Source of the DNA: Phaeacidiphilus oryzae TH49
GTDB lineage: Bacteria; Actinomycetota; Actinomycetes; Streptomycetales; Streptomycetaceae
Length of the DNA stretch: 64,000 bases
Reading direction: 5' to 3'
Assembly (NCBI RefSeq): GCF_000744815.1
Contig: NZ_JQMQ01000005.1
Location: 3,046,055-3,110,054, forward strand
Part shown: in pieces, positions 18,210-27,094 of the stretch
Position numbering within the stretch: the first letter of the stretch is position 1
How the letters are laid out: each line of letters begins with the position of its first letter
Notes under the pieces: model-generated
Told to the model about the DNA's origin: nothing
The model's database searches: none
The model's input: only the letters and a program-made list of their open reading frames with translations
Position numbers and translations under genes: made by a program

Positions 18210-18950
18210 TCACGGCTCGCGCAGCGTGTAGCCGACGCCGCGGACCGTGTGGATCAGCTGCGGGGTGCCCGGCAGGTCGAGCTTCCGGCGCAGATAGCCG
18301 ATGTAGACCGCGAGGTTCTTGGACCCGGGGCCGAAGTCGTAGCCCCAGATCCGGTCGTAGACCGTGGCGTGGTCGAGGACGATGCCGGCGTTCCTGGCCA
18401 GCAGTTCGAGGAGGTCGTACTCGGTGCGGGAGAGCTGCACCTCGGTGTCGCCGCGCCACACCCGGCGGGCCGTCGGGTCGACCCGCAGGTCGGCGACGGT
18501 GATCACGCTGTCCGGGACGGCGGAGACCGCGCTCGCACCGCCGTCGACCGCTCCGCCGTCCGAGCCGCCTTCGCCGCCCACCGCCACCGCCCGGCGCAGC
18601 AGCGCGCGCAGCCTGGCCAGCAGCTCCTCCGCCTCGAAGGGCTTGACCATGTAGTCGTCGGCGCCGGCGTCCAGCCCGGCCACCCGGTCGGAGGTCTCCA
18701 CCCGGGCGGTCAGCATCAGGATCGGCGTGCGGTCGTTCTCCGCGCGGAGCACTCGGCAGACCGCCAGTCCGTCGATGCCGGGCATCATCACGTCCAGCAC
18801 CAACACGTCCGGCTTGGCCTTGTGCACCGCGGCCAGGGCCTGGATCCCGTCGGCCACGCCGGTGACCTGGTATCCCTCCACCGTGAGAAGGCGTACCAGG
18901 GAATCGCGGATGGCTCGGTCGTCCTCGGCCAGCAGTACGGTCTGGGTCAC
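18210..18950 (-). CDS. OmpR-family response regulator
   Basis: 246-aa regulator. The receiver domain (1-~120) has phospho-acceptor D53 (VLVLDVMMPGIDG) and the lysine in the MVKPFE motif. A Gly/Ser/Ala-rich linker (~122-145) leads to a winged-helix DNA-binding domain (~150-243) ending RKLDLPGTPQLIHTVRGVGY, typical of this family. Partner of the downstream histidine kinase; the order regulator-kinase is MprAB-like. The promoter region lies in 18951-19099, which contains no other gene. Confidence 0.9.
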   Translation of the reverse strand: MTQTVLLAEDDRAIRDSLVRLLTVEGYQVTGVADGIQALAAVHKAKPDVLVLDVMMPGIDGLAVCRVLRAENDRTPILMLTARVETSDRVAGLDAGADDYMVKPFEAEELLARLRALLRRAVAVGGEGGSDGGAVDGGASAVSAVPDSVITVADLRVDPTARRVWRGDTEVQLSRTEYDLLELLARNAGIVLDHATVYDRIWGYDFGPGSKNLAVYIGYLRRKLDLPGTPQLIHTVRGVGYTLREP

Positions 18951-19099
18951 GGCGGTGATTCTCTCCGGGGTCGGTGAGAGGGCGGTAAGGACGCCGCGCA
19001 GGACGTCCTCAGAGGGTCCACGTTAGAGCACCGGACTTCCCCCGGGACCCTCTCGCCGCCGGCCCGTCCCCGCCGTTCCCTGCGGGCGCCCGGCGCGGC

Positions 19100-19777
19100 C
19101 TACCGGTCGGCGTCCGGGCCCCGCCCGGACTGCGGATCGGGCTGCTCGGTGGCCCCGGCGGGGGCCTCCGCCGGGGACTGCCCGGCGGCGGTGGCCCCGG
19201 TGGCGGCCTCGCCCGCGGACTGCCCGGCGGCCGGGGCGTCGGCGTCTTCGCCGGGACGCCCGGCAGCGCCCTCGTCCGCCTGCTGCTCGGCCTGGCGCTC
19301 GGCCGCCTCGACGCCGGCCTTCACCTCGTCGGCGGGCCGCCGGGTGAGGGTCGCGCCGTACTTGGCGGCCAGTTGGTCGGCCGGGCCGCGGTCCTCCTCG
19401 CGGACCTCGGCCAGCACCGCCTGGGCGTGCTCCGGCAGGTCCACGGCCAGCACGGTGAGCGCCTCCGCGGCATGCCGGTAGGCGACGTCCTCGGCGTAGC
19501 CGGCGATCATGGTGCCGGCCACCCAGCCGATCAGCGCCCCCAGCGGGCCGCCGACCAGGCCGATCAGCCCGCCGGCGATGCCGACCCCCACCGTCGGCGC
19601 GCCGGCGTCGTGCACCCAGCCCTCCCTGAGCTGGAGCAGCCCCTCGGCGTCCCGCTCCACCCGGGCCGCCTGATGCGTCCCCGGCAGATGCTTGACCTCG
19701 GCGAACGCCTGGTCGGCGGTCTCCGCGTCGGGAAAGTCGAACGTCAGTATCAAGTGCTCTTTCGCCACGAGCGCCAT
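19100..19777 (-). CDS. DUF1269-like protein with central glycine-rich hydrophobic segment
   Basis: 225-aa protein starting at ATG 19777 (MALVAKEHLILTFDF). It has a ferredoxin-like beta-alpha-beta start (~1-50), then a Gly-rich hydrophobic hairpin (GVGIAGGLIGLVGGPLGALI, residues ~65-84), a layout seen in DUF1269/DUF3341-type proteins, and a long Ala/Gly/Gln-rich acidic tail (~150-225) that is probably disordered. The function is unknown. It stands alone, convergent with nothing, and 60 bases beyond the GH3 gene's stop. Another long frame overlaps it but is Arg-rich and not credible. Confidence 0.6.
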   Translation of the reverse strand: MALVAKEHLILTFDFPDAETADQAFAEVKHLPGTHQAARVERDAEGLLQLREGWVHDAGAPTVGVGIAGGLIGLVGGPLGALIGWVAGTMIAGYAEDVAYRHAAEALTVLAVDLPEHAQAVLAEVREEDRGPADQLAAKYGATLTRRPADEVKAGVEAAERQAEQQADEGAAGRPGEDADAPAAGQSAGEAATGATAAGQSPAEAPAGATEQPDPQSGRGPDADR

Positions 19778-19837
19778 CTTCCCCGCCCGCGCGCGCCGAC
19801 ACCTCCGCACCACGCCGAACGGCCGCCGGCCCGTCGA

Positions 19838-22146
19838 CTACGGGCGGGTGGAGTCGAGCTGTTCGAGGAGCTTCTCCAGGTCGGCCGGGGTCACCGCGCC
19901 CCCGCCGAAGTTGAGGAGGCGGCCGACCGGAATGGACGCCATCATCCGGACGATGTCAACGCCGAGGGCGTCGGCGCTCCCCTCCTCCGCCTGGAGCGGC
20001 ACCGGAGCGAGGCCGGCCAGCGCCTTGAGGCCGCCGGGCGCGGCCATCACCTCGCCCAGGGTGGAGTCCAGGGTCAGCGGCAGGTGGAACTCGTCGCCCT
20101 CGACCGGGACCACCGCGGTCGCCCGGACGTCCCGGCTGGAGGCGGCGGCCTCCACCCGGTACTCGCCGCCCTCGACGATCCAGCGGTCGAGCCGGACGTC
20201 CCAGTAGGCCAGGTCCTCGCGGTCGAGGAGGGCGCTGACCCGCTCGCTCGCCCCCGGCGCGAGGTCCACGCTCGCGTAGCCCTTGAGCTCGCGCGGCGGG
20301 CGGACCACCGCGGAGTCCGGCTTGGCCGTGTAGAACTGCACCACCTCCCGGCCGGGCCGGTCGCCGGTGTTGGTGACGGTGACGGACACCGTGACGCCCG
20401 CCGGGCCGGATTCGGCCGCCAGGCCGGAGTAGGCGAAGGAGGTGTAGGAGAGGCCGTGCCCGAACGGGAAGGCCACCTCCGCCTCGCGGGCGTCGTACCA
20501 GCGGTAGCCGACGAACAGCCCCTCGCCGTACCGGACATGGCCGTGCTCGCCGGGGAAGGACAGATACGCCGGGGTGTCCTGGAGGCGCACCGGCACGGTC
20601 TCGGTGAGCCGGCCGGAGGGGTTCACCCGCCCGAAGAGGACGTCCGCAAGCGCCCCGCCGCCGGCCTGGCCGAGCAGCGCCCCGTCCAGGATCGCCGGCG
20701 CCGCCGCGGCCACCGGCGCCAGCCGCAGCACCGCGCCGTGCGCGAGCACCACGGCGGTACGCGGCTGGACGCGGACCACCTCGGTGAGCAACTCCAGCTG
20801 CTCGGAGGGGAGTTCGATGTCCTCGCGGTCGAAGCCCTCGGACTCCTGGTCGGCCGCGAGGCCGAGGAAGAGCACGGCGGCGTCCGCGGCCGCGGCGGCC
20901 CGGACGGCCTCGGCGCGGAGGGCGGCGGCGGTGTCGTCGTCGGTGTCGGTGCCGCCCTCGGTGCTGAAGCCGGGGGCGTAGACGACGGCCGCGTCCCCGC
21001 CTCCCGCCTGCGCGCGGATCTCGTCCAGCGGGACGTCCACCGACAGCGGGTTGACGTGCGAGCTGCCGCCGCCCTGGTAGCGGGGGGAGCGCGCGAACTC
21101 GCCGATGACGGCCAGCGATCGGCCGCTCGCCAGCGGCAGCACGGGCTCACCGCCGGCCTCCCCGACCGGATCGTTCTTGAGGAGCACCACGCAGCGGGCG
21201 GCGGCCTCGCGGGCCAGGGCGTGGTGGGCGGCCGCCTCCTCGGCGGGCACCTCGCGGTCCGGCGACCCGCCGCCGGGAGCGCCCCCGCCGCCCGGCGGCC
21301 GGCCTCGGCCCGGGCGGCCAGGGCGGCGACCCTGGCCGCCGCCCGCTCCACCGCCTCGGCGTCCAGTTCCCCGCTGCGGACCGCCGCCACGACCCGCGCG
21401 TCGGAGGCACCGCCGGCGCCGGGCATCTCCAGGTCGAGTCCGGCGGCGACCGCCCTGACCCGGTCCTCGACCGCGCCCCAGTCGCTGACCACCACGCCGT
21501 CGAAGCCCCACTCCCCGCGCAGCACCGCCGTCAGCAGCCAGTGGTTCTGGTGGGCGTGGACCCCGTTGATCCGGTTGTAGGAGCACATCACGGTCCACGG
21601 CCGGGCCTGCCGCACCACCCGCTGGAAGGCCCGGAGGTAGATCTCCCGCAGCGGGCGCGGGTCGACGTCCGAGCTGGAGCGCATCCGGTCGTGCTCGGTG
21701 TTGTTGGCCGCGAAGTGCTTGAGCGAGGCGCCGACCCCGGTGCTCTGCAGACCCTCCACCCAGGCGGCAGCGACCGTCCCGGTCAGGTACGGGTCCTCGG
21801 AGAAGTACTCGAAGTTGCGGCCGCAGCGCGGATCCCGCTTGATGTTGACGCCCGGGCCGAGGAGTACGTCCACGCCGAGGGCGCGGCTCTCCCGGCCGAG
21901 CGCCTCGCCGATCCGGCGGGCCAGCTCCGGGTCCCAGCTCTGGCCGAGGCCGACGGCCGGCGGGAAGCAGGTCGCGGGGTGGCTGGCGGAGACACCGAGG
22001 TGGTCGGTCTCCCCGGCCTGGCGGCGGACGCCGTGCGGGCCGTCGGTGAGGGTGAGGGCCGGGACGTCGCCGACCGCCTTGGTGGTCCAGAAGTCGGCGC
22101 CGCTGCCGAGCGCGGCCCTGTCCTCGATCGACTGCGGTGTCCTCAT
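19838..22146 (-). CDS. Glycoside hydrolase family 3 beta-glucosidase, frameshifted as sequenced
   Basis: Reads as a GH3 enzyme that would release terminal beta-linked sugars: N-terminal TIM-barrel (LTDGPHGVR, GPGVNIKRDPRCGRNFEYFSED split over ~50-115), catalytic nucleophile D222 in VVVSDWGAVED, then a GH3_C domain (ARCVVLLKND, VNPSGRLTET) and a fibronectin-III-like end. The 5' portion (start ATG 22146, GGGGAG upstream) and the 3' portion lie in different frames. The switch maps to ~21268-21310, where one missing base in the CCCCC run at 21282-21286 would explain it. No signal peptide, so it is cytoplasmic. Divergent from a TetR gene that probably regulates it. Confidence 0.75.
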
Positions 22147-22237
22147 CTGAGCTCCCCTTGGTCGGTGCGACGCAAAAACAGTATGCCATTCGGTATTCGT
22201 GGACAAGAGTCGCCGGGCGCCCGATAGGGTGCGACGC
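22147..22237. promoter_or_regulatory. Divergent promoter region between GH3 and tetR
   Basis: A 91-base gap between two divergent starts, with an AT-richer centre. GTAT occurs twice, 12 bases apart, around GCCATTCG (22181-22196), a plausible operator/-10 area. By position it is likely bound by the TetR protein. Confidence 0.45.
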
Positions 22238-22840
22238 ATGGCTCGACGAGGCTCGTATGCGAAGGGGATCGCCAAGCGCGAGGAGATCCTGACCACCGCG
22301 CTCGAGATCGTGGCCCGCGTCGGCTACAGCCGCACCACCGTCCGCGAACTCGCCGCCGCGGTCGGCCTCAGCCAGACCGGGCTGCTGCACTACTTCGGCA
22401 CCAAGGAGCAGCTCTTCGCCGAGATCCTGCGCCGGCGCGACCAGGTCGACGTCCGGGCCGCCCGGGAGAGCCTGACCGAGTCCCCGGAGCCGGCCGACGA
22501 CCGGGAGGGCTACACCTGGATCGTCCGGCACAACGCCGAGGTCCCCGGACTGGTCCAGCTCTACTCCCGGTTCTCCTCCGAGGCCGCCGAGGAGGGCCAT
22601 CCGGCCCACGACTACTTCCGCGACCGCTATCTGACGTCCCGCCGGCGCGCGGGCGAGATGGTCCGCGCCCAGCAGGCGGCCGGCCGCCTCGCCGCCGACC
22701 TCGACCCCGACCGCCTCGCCGTCCTCCTGATCGCCCTGATGGACGGCCTCCAGGTGCAGTGGATGTACGACGGGGACGTCGACATGGCGGAGCACCTGGA
22801 GTACTTCTGGCGGCTGCTGGAACGCGGCGGGGCGGGCTAG
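22238..22840 (+). CDS. TetR/AcrR-family transcriptional regulator
   Basis: 200-aa regulator. The N-terminal HTH (~10-58) contains REEILTTALEIVARVGYSRT and the recognition helix region LSQTGLLHYFGTKEQLF. The C-terminal ligand-binding domain (~75-195) is all-helical. It is transcribed divergently from the GH3 gene with a 91-base shared control region, so it most likely represses that gene in response to a sugar or glycoside; the ligand is not known. Start ATG 22238. Confidence 0.88.
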   Translation: MARRGSYAKGIAKREEILTTALEIVARVGYSRTTVRELAAAVGLSQTGLLHYFGTKEQLFAEILRRRDQVDVRAARESLTESPEPADDREGYTWIVRHNAEVPGLVQLYSRFSSEAAEEGHPAHDYFRDRYLTSRRRAGEMVRAQQAAGRLAADLDPDRLAVLLIALMDGLQVQWMYDGDVDMAEHLEYFWRLLERGGAG

Positions 22841-22908
22841 CCGGCCTGCCCGGCCGCGGCGTCCGGAAGCCGCCAGCAATCGGGCCGGGCCGCGCCCACC
22901 CTGGAGTC

Positions 22909-23469
22909 ATGACGCAGTTCATGACGAGCCATCAGCCCCTCCCCATCCCGCCCTCGACCCTCAAGGAGCTGCGGGACCTCGACGACTCCGGCCGCCCCTG
23001 CCGGCCGTACATCGCGGGCAGCGCCGACGACCCGAACGACAGCGTCGGCTCCCCGCTGCGCTGCTGCCTGCGCCCGGTGGAGGCGGGCGAGCGGATCGCG
23101 CTGGTCTCCTACGCCCCGCTGCGCCGCTGGGCGGCCGAGACCGGCGCCGACCCCGGGGCGTACGACGAGGCGGGCCCGGTCTTCGTCCACGCCGGGGACT
23201 GCGCCGGGCCGGAGCCGGGCCGCGCGGACTACCCCTTCGCCCGCCCCGGCGTCCGGCGCGCCCTCCGCCGCTACGACGCCCGCGGCCACATCGTCGGCGG
23301 CCGGCTCCTCGACTTCTCCGCGGACCCCGCCGACCCCGCCGAATCCGGCGACCCTGTGGCGACCATGGACGCCGCCCTGGCGGAGGCCTTCGCCTCCCCC
23401 GAGGTCGTCCTGGTGCACGCCCGGGCGGTCGAGTACGGCTGCTACCTCTACGCGGTGAGCCGCCCCTGA
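22909..23469 (+). CDS. DUF1203 family protein
   Basis: 186-aa soluble protein. The order of motifs (RPCRPY near residue 40, PLRCCLRPVEAGE ~58-70, VFVHAGDCAG ~103-112, VLVHARAVEYGCY ~169-181) matches the uncharacterised DUF1203 family, with Cys and His residues conserved in those segments. Start ATG 22909. No operon partner; the downstream regulator gene begins 156 bases later. Confidence 0.7.
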   Translation: MTQFMTSHQPLPIPPSTLKELRDLDDSGRPCRPYIAGSADDPNDSVGSPLRCCLRPVEAGERIALVSYAPLRRWAAETGADPGAYDEAGPVFVHAGDCAGPEPGRADYPFARPGVRRALRRYDARGHIVGGRLLDFSADPADPAESGDPVATMDAALAEAFASPEVVLVHARAVEYGCYLYAVSRP

Positions 23470-23625
23470 GGACCGGCCGGGCGGACCGTGCGAGCGTGCC
23501 GTGCGGGTGGGCCTTGCGGGTGGGCGTCCGAGTGGGCCGTGGTCCCCGATCGCTATCGTCGACTGACTCCGGGTTCCGTCAGCCGGCCCGAGCCCGCCGC
23601 CCCGCAGCGAGAGGAACCCGCGCCC

Positions 23626-25611
23626 GTGCCCGACCTACAGGAGCTGTGCAGGATCGCCGAGTTCCGGCTCGCTCCGGCGGACGCGGGGACGGCCGCCGAG
23701 CGGGCGGTCCGACGAGTGCGGGTGCGGGTGGGGGCGGAGGTGTCGACGCCCGCGCGGGCGGAAGAAGCGTCCGAAGGGCCGGGCGCTCTCACCGACACCC
23801 TCGTCGTCGCCGACGGCGGGGGGCCCGCCCGGGCGCTCACCGCCCTGCTGGCCGAACTGGCCGAGCGGCAGGCCGCCGGCCTCGCGCTGCACGTCCCGCG
23901 GCACGGGGCGGCCGCCGTCCCCGGCACCGTCCGGTCCGCGGCCGGCCGGCTGGGCGTCCCCCTGCTGACCACCACCGCGAGCCTGGCGGAGTGGGCCCGG
24001 CTGGCCCCCCGCCTGGCGGACCTCGTCGGCCGCGAGGACCGGCGCCGCGCCGGGGACCTGGCCGCCCTCCTCGACCGGCTGCCCACCCGGCCGTCCGACC
24101 CGGACGCCCTCCTCGGCGTCGCCGAGTGGCTGTCGCAGGCCCTGCCGGGCGGGCAGGTCATGGTCAGCGACCCGCTGCGGGGAGTCCTGGCGGCGTCCCC
24201 CGCCACCGCCCCGACCGCCCTCGCGCCGCTGCTCGTCCAGCAGGCCGTCGGGGGTGTGGCCGTCGGCAGTGGGCCCCTCCGGGGCGTGCCGGCCGCGGCC
24301 GGCTCCTCCGCACGCCTCCACACCCGGATCATCCAGCTGGCGCCGACCGGCGCGACCCTCTCCGCCGCCTCCTGCGAGGCGTTCGGCGAGCGCTCGCGCG
24401 AGCTGATGCGCCGCGCGGCCCAGGTCCTGGGCCTGATCGCGCAGTGCGTCGAGGACCGCGCGGAGCGCGCCGGCCCGGCCGGCCGTACGGCGCTGAACGC
24501 GGCCCGGCTGGCGGCCTTCCAGCTGCTGATGGTGGGCGACGCGGGCGCCGCCGAGCGCGTGATGGCGGGCATCTCACCGGGACTGCTCAGCCGCGAGGAG
24601 GCGTACTGCTATGTGGTCGAGTGCGGCGGCACCGACCGCGAGGAGACCGCGGGGCCGATCGAGAGGGCCGTGGACGACCGGGCGATGCTCGTCCGCTGCC
24701 CGGCGTTCGACCACCATCTGATCGTCGTCCACCCCTGCGCGAGCGAGCCCGAGGACCGGCGGCTCCGGGAGGCCCTGGCGGAGATCGTCCGCGCCCGGCC
24801 GGGCCACCGCCTGGGCGGCAGCCGACCCGGTCCGCTCGGCGAACTGGCCGCCGCCTACACCTCGGCGGTGACCGCGCTGGTCCTCGCCCGGCGGGCGCCG
24901 GACCGGGTCGTCTTCGCCGACGAGCAGCCGCGGCTGATCGACGTCCTCGACCCGGAGCCGGCCCGGCGGTGGGCGGGAACGCTGCTGCGCCCGCTGCTGC
25001 GGCAGCCCACCGGCCGGCGCGGGCGGCTGCTGGACACCCTCGCCCTCGGCCTGGAGTTCCGCGCCGCTCCGGCGGCCGCCATCATCGGCTGCCACCGCAA
25101 CACCCTGGACGCCCGGCTCCGGACCGCGTTCAACCTGCTGGGGCTGGACCGCAATTCGGACTCGGCCCGGGTCCGGGTCTCGCTGGCCGTGCAGATCGCC
25201 GGCCAGTGGGGATACGACGAGTCGGACACCGACCCCGAGGCCGACTTCCGGGCGATGCTCTCCGGTCCCGCCGTACGGCAGTGGGCGGCGGGCGTCCTCG
25301 AACCCCTGGCCCCCGGCCCCGGCGACGGGCGCGACCTGCGGCGTACGGTACGCGCCTGGGTCACCGAGGCCGACTGCAACGCGGAGCGGGCGGCGGAGGC
25401 GCTCGGGGTGTCCACGGCCACCGTCCGCCGGCACCTCGCCGCGGTCGGCCCGCTGCTCCAGCGCGAGCTGTACATCCCCGGCGGCCAGGAGGACCTGGAC
25501 CTCGCCGCCATCGACCCCCGCCAGGAGGACGAAACCCTCAGCGGCCTCCGCCCGCTGTGGTTCGCGGTCCAGGCCCTCGCCACCGAACAGCCGTCATCTG
25601 GGCACGGGTGA
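23626..25611 (+). CDS. PucR-family transcriptional regulator with duplicated C-terminal HTH
   Basis: 661-aa protein starting at GTG 23626 (GAGAGGAAC upstream). The centre (~150-470) resembles the PucR GGDEF-like/purine catabolism regulator core. A C-terminal HTH of the PucR type (HRNTLDARLRTAFNLLGLDR, ~500-519) is followed by a second HTH-like segment with similar layout (AAEALGVSTATVRRHLAAVG, ~602-621), suggesting an internal duplication. Such regulators control catabolic or antibiotic genes in actinomycetes; no target is visible next to it. Confidence 0.7.
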   Translation: MPDLQELCRIAEFRLAPADAGTAAERAVRRVRVRVGAEVSTPARAEEASEGPGALTDTLVVADGGGPARALTALLAELAERQAAGLALHVPRHGAAAVPGTVRSAAGRLGVPLLTTTASLAEWARLAPRLADLVGREDRRRAGDLAALLDRLPTRPSDPDALLGVAEWLSQALPGGQVMVSDPLRGVLAASPATAPTALAPLLVQQAVGGVAVGSGPLRGVPAAAGSSARLHTRIIQLAPTGATLSAASCEAFGERSRELMRRAAQVLGLIAQCVEDRAERAGPAGRTALNAARLAAFQLLMVGDAGAAERVMAGISPGLLSREEAYCYVVECGGTDREETAGPIERAVDDRAMLVRCPAFDHHLIVVHPCASEPEDRRLREALAEIVRARPGHRLGGSRPGPLGELAAAYTSAVTALVLARRAPDRVVFADEQPRLIDVLDPEPARRWAGTLLRPLLRQPTGRRGRLLDTLALGLEFRAAPAAAIIGCHRNTLDARLRTAFNLLGLDRNSDSARVRVSLAVQIAGQWGYDESDTDPEADFRAMLSGPAVRQWAAGVLEPLAPGPGDGRDLRRTVRAWVTEADCNAERAAEALGVSTATVRRHLAAVGPLLQRELYIPGGQEDLDLAAIDPRQEDETLSGLRPLWFAVQALATEQPSSGHG

Positions 25612-25931
25612 ACACTCCGGCCCGCGAACTGTGCACGAGACGACAGCCGGCCCCCGCGTCCTGTGGGTGGCCGCGCACCCCGGCCGTCGATCCGTGCACC
25701 CCTGCCCTGGCACGGCCCCGGTGCCACGCCCTAACGTGCCGAACACGCCTGCCCGCCCTCGGCAGGGCCGGCGACGACGGGGGCAACGGGGGAACGGGGG
25801 CCGAGGCCGCTCCGAGAGCAGCAGCTCTCGGAGCGGCCTCGCACGACACCGACCTGGTGCGAAGGGACTGAGCCCATGACCGCAGACAGCGAATGGTCTC
25901 TGCTGGCATCCACCGACCCCCTCGATGCGCA
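25612..25931. other. Intergenic stretch with terminator and tiny ORF
   Basis: About 320 bases after the PucR gene without a recognised gene. It holds a strong hairpin (listed separately) and a 38-codon frame from ATG 25876 to 25992 whose 3' end overlaps the HAD-like gene on the other strand. I see no homology or good ribosome site for it, so it is probably not a gene. Confidence 0.4.
25802..25841 (+). terminator. Long hairpin, likely terminator
   Basis: An 18-bp perfect stem (starting CGAGGCCGCTCC) with loop AGCA, about 190 bases after the PucR stop. It would work in either direction; no U-run follows on either side. Confidence 0.6.
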
Positions 25932-26591
25932 CTACCGGCGGGGCGGTCGCTGGAGGCTGCTGCGTGCTGCGGTGATGGTTTCCGGCAGCTGAGGTTGCCG
26001 CACTTCGCTGCCGTACCGCTCGCGGACGCCATTCAGGTCCGAGGCCCAGGATGCCAGGGCAGCGAAGTCCTCGGGACACAGACCGGTCCGCGGATCCACC
26101 CTGCGCAACAACGCCGGCCCCGGGTGGTGGACGGCCACCCAGGCGCGGTCCGCCTCGGTGATCTCGTCGTCCAGCCAGGCGAACGGCTGCCCGGCCACCC
26201 AGGCGACCACCTCCGGGGTCTTCCAGAACACCCCCTCCTCCGGCACCGACCGGGTCGGCTGCCAGGTGATCCACGGCAGCTCGGGCAGCCCCAGCGCGGG
26301 CGCCACAAAGGCGTTGGCCTCCTCCTCCCACGTCGTCGCCCACACCAGCTCGAACGGCAGAGCCGTCAGAGCGGGGCCGTGATCGGGGTTGAGCCAGACC
26401 CGCAGCGGCTTGGGCCTCTTGTGCGGCATCCCCCACGCGGACAGTCGTGCGCGCTCGGCCGCCACCCAGCGGGGAGTGAGGAAGCGGTGGGTCCGGTAGC
26501 CCGCCGGCCGACGGGACGGTGGGGCGGCGTAGGGGTTCAGAGGGCCGTCGACGTCCAGGAGAAGGAACGGCCCCGGGGCGCTCCGGGTCAC
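25932..26591 (-). CDS. HAD-like hydrolase/phosphatase family protein
   Basis: 219-aa protein starting at GTG 26591. The N-terminal LLLDVDGPLNPYA (residues ~10-22) matches HAD motif I (DxD) with a nucleophile Asp. FELVWATTWEEEAN (~80-93) fits motif II, and WLDDEITEADRAWV (~138-151) supplies the late acidic motif. Such short HAD proteins without a cap are common and uncharacterised in Streptomyces. It is the last chromosomal gene before the integrated element. Confidence 0.65.
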   Translation of the reverse strand: MTRSAPGPFLLLDVDGPLNPYAAPPSRRPAGYRTHRFLTPRWVAAERARLSAWGMPHKRPKPLRVWLNPDHGPALTALPFELVWATTWEEEANAFVAPALGLPELPWITWQPTRSVPEEGVFWKTPEVVAWVAGQPFAWLDDEITEADRAWVAVHHPGPALLRRVDPRTGLCPEDFAALASWASDLNGVRERYGSEVRQPQLPETITAARSSLQRPPRR

Positions 26592-26762
26592 GCGTGCAAT
26601 GTACCGACGCGCCGGCGCGGAGATCCTTCGGCACAGCAGGATCGCGGTCTCCCCTCGGAGTCCACGCGGCGGGCGCTGAAGCGGCTCGGGAAGTACATCG
26701 AGGGGACGGCGTGGATCAAGGTCCGACGACGTAGTCGCTGCACATCACTGCTGTACAAAACA
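26592..26762. other. Intergenic, possible gene remnant
   Basis: On the + strand 26650-26745 reads as a coherent basic peptide (STRRALKRLGKYIEGTAWIKV) without a start or a complete gene. It could be a relic of an older insertion at this tRNA site. It is not assignable to a family. Confidence 0.25.
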
Positions 26763-26799
26763 CCAGAGGCCCGCTCGGAAGAACCGAACGGACCTCTGG
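26763..26799 (-). terminator. Original tRNA-Ala terminator, now stranded beside attL
   Basis: A 16-position stem (CCAGAGG-C-CCGCTCGG against CCGAACGG-A-CCTCTGG, with two internal mismatches) and loop AAGAA. Read on the minus strand it is followed by TGTTTTGT. It sits four bases beyond the left tRNA fragment, where the 3' end of the tRNA gene lay before integration. Confidence 0.75.
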
Positions 26800-26803
26800 C
26801 CTG

Positions 26804-26852
26804 GGTGGAGCTGAGGGGATTTGAACCCCTGACCCCCTCGATGCGAACGAGG
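26804..26852 (-). other. attL: 49-bp core repeat (tRNA-Ala 3' fragment)
   Basis: Identical over 49 bases to 48551-48599. It contains the anticodon arm, T arm and 3' acceptor strand of tRNA-Ala but no 5' half, so it is not a functional tRNA. This is the expected product of site-specific integration into the 3' end of a tRNA gene. Confidence 0.92.
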
Positions 26853-27094
26853 ATTCGACAGACCTGTGACCTGAGCCCTCTACACCGCGGCAGGTCAGAG
26901 CGTCGGTCTAAGTTGGTCTCGCCCGGTACGCCAAGGCGCCCCGAACAAGATCCACTCCCCTATCGCTCCCACGACATCGCACCGTGCCGGCCGGACACTC
27001 ACTACTGCGTCACCATCACGAAGGTAGCACCGTGGCCGACCCCAATACACGCGCGCCGCCCGACGGCCGCTGCCTCCACGACTCCAAGGAACCA

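Noticed and set aside
19023-19802. Second long minus-strand frame over the DUF1269-like gene
   Set aside because: Gly/Arg-rich shadow frame; the alternative frame has a recognisable domain layout and a good ATG.
25876-25992. 38-codon ORF after the PucR gene
   Set aside because: No clear ribosome site or homology and overlaps the HAD-like gene on the other strand.
26853-26900. Possible second functional tRNA at attL
   Set aside because: Only the 3' half matches tRNA-Ala; the adjoining sequence cannot form an acceptor or D arm.
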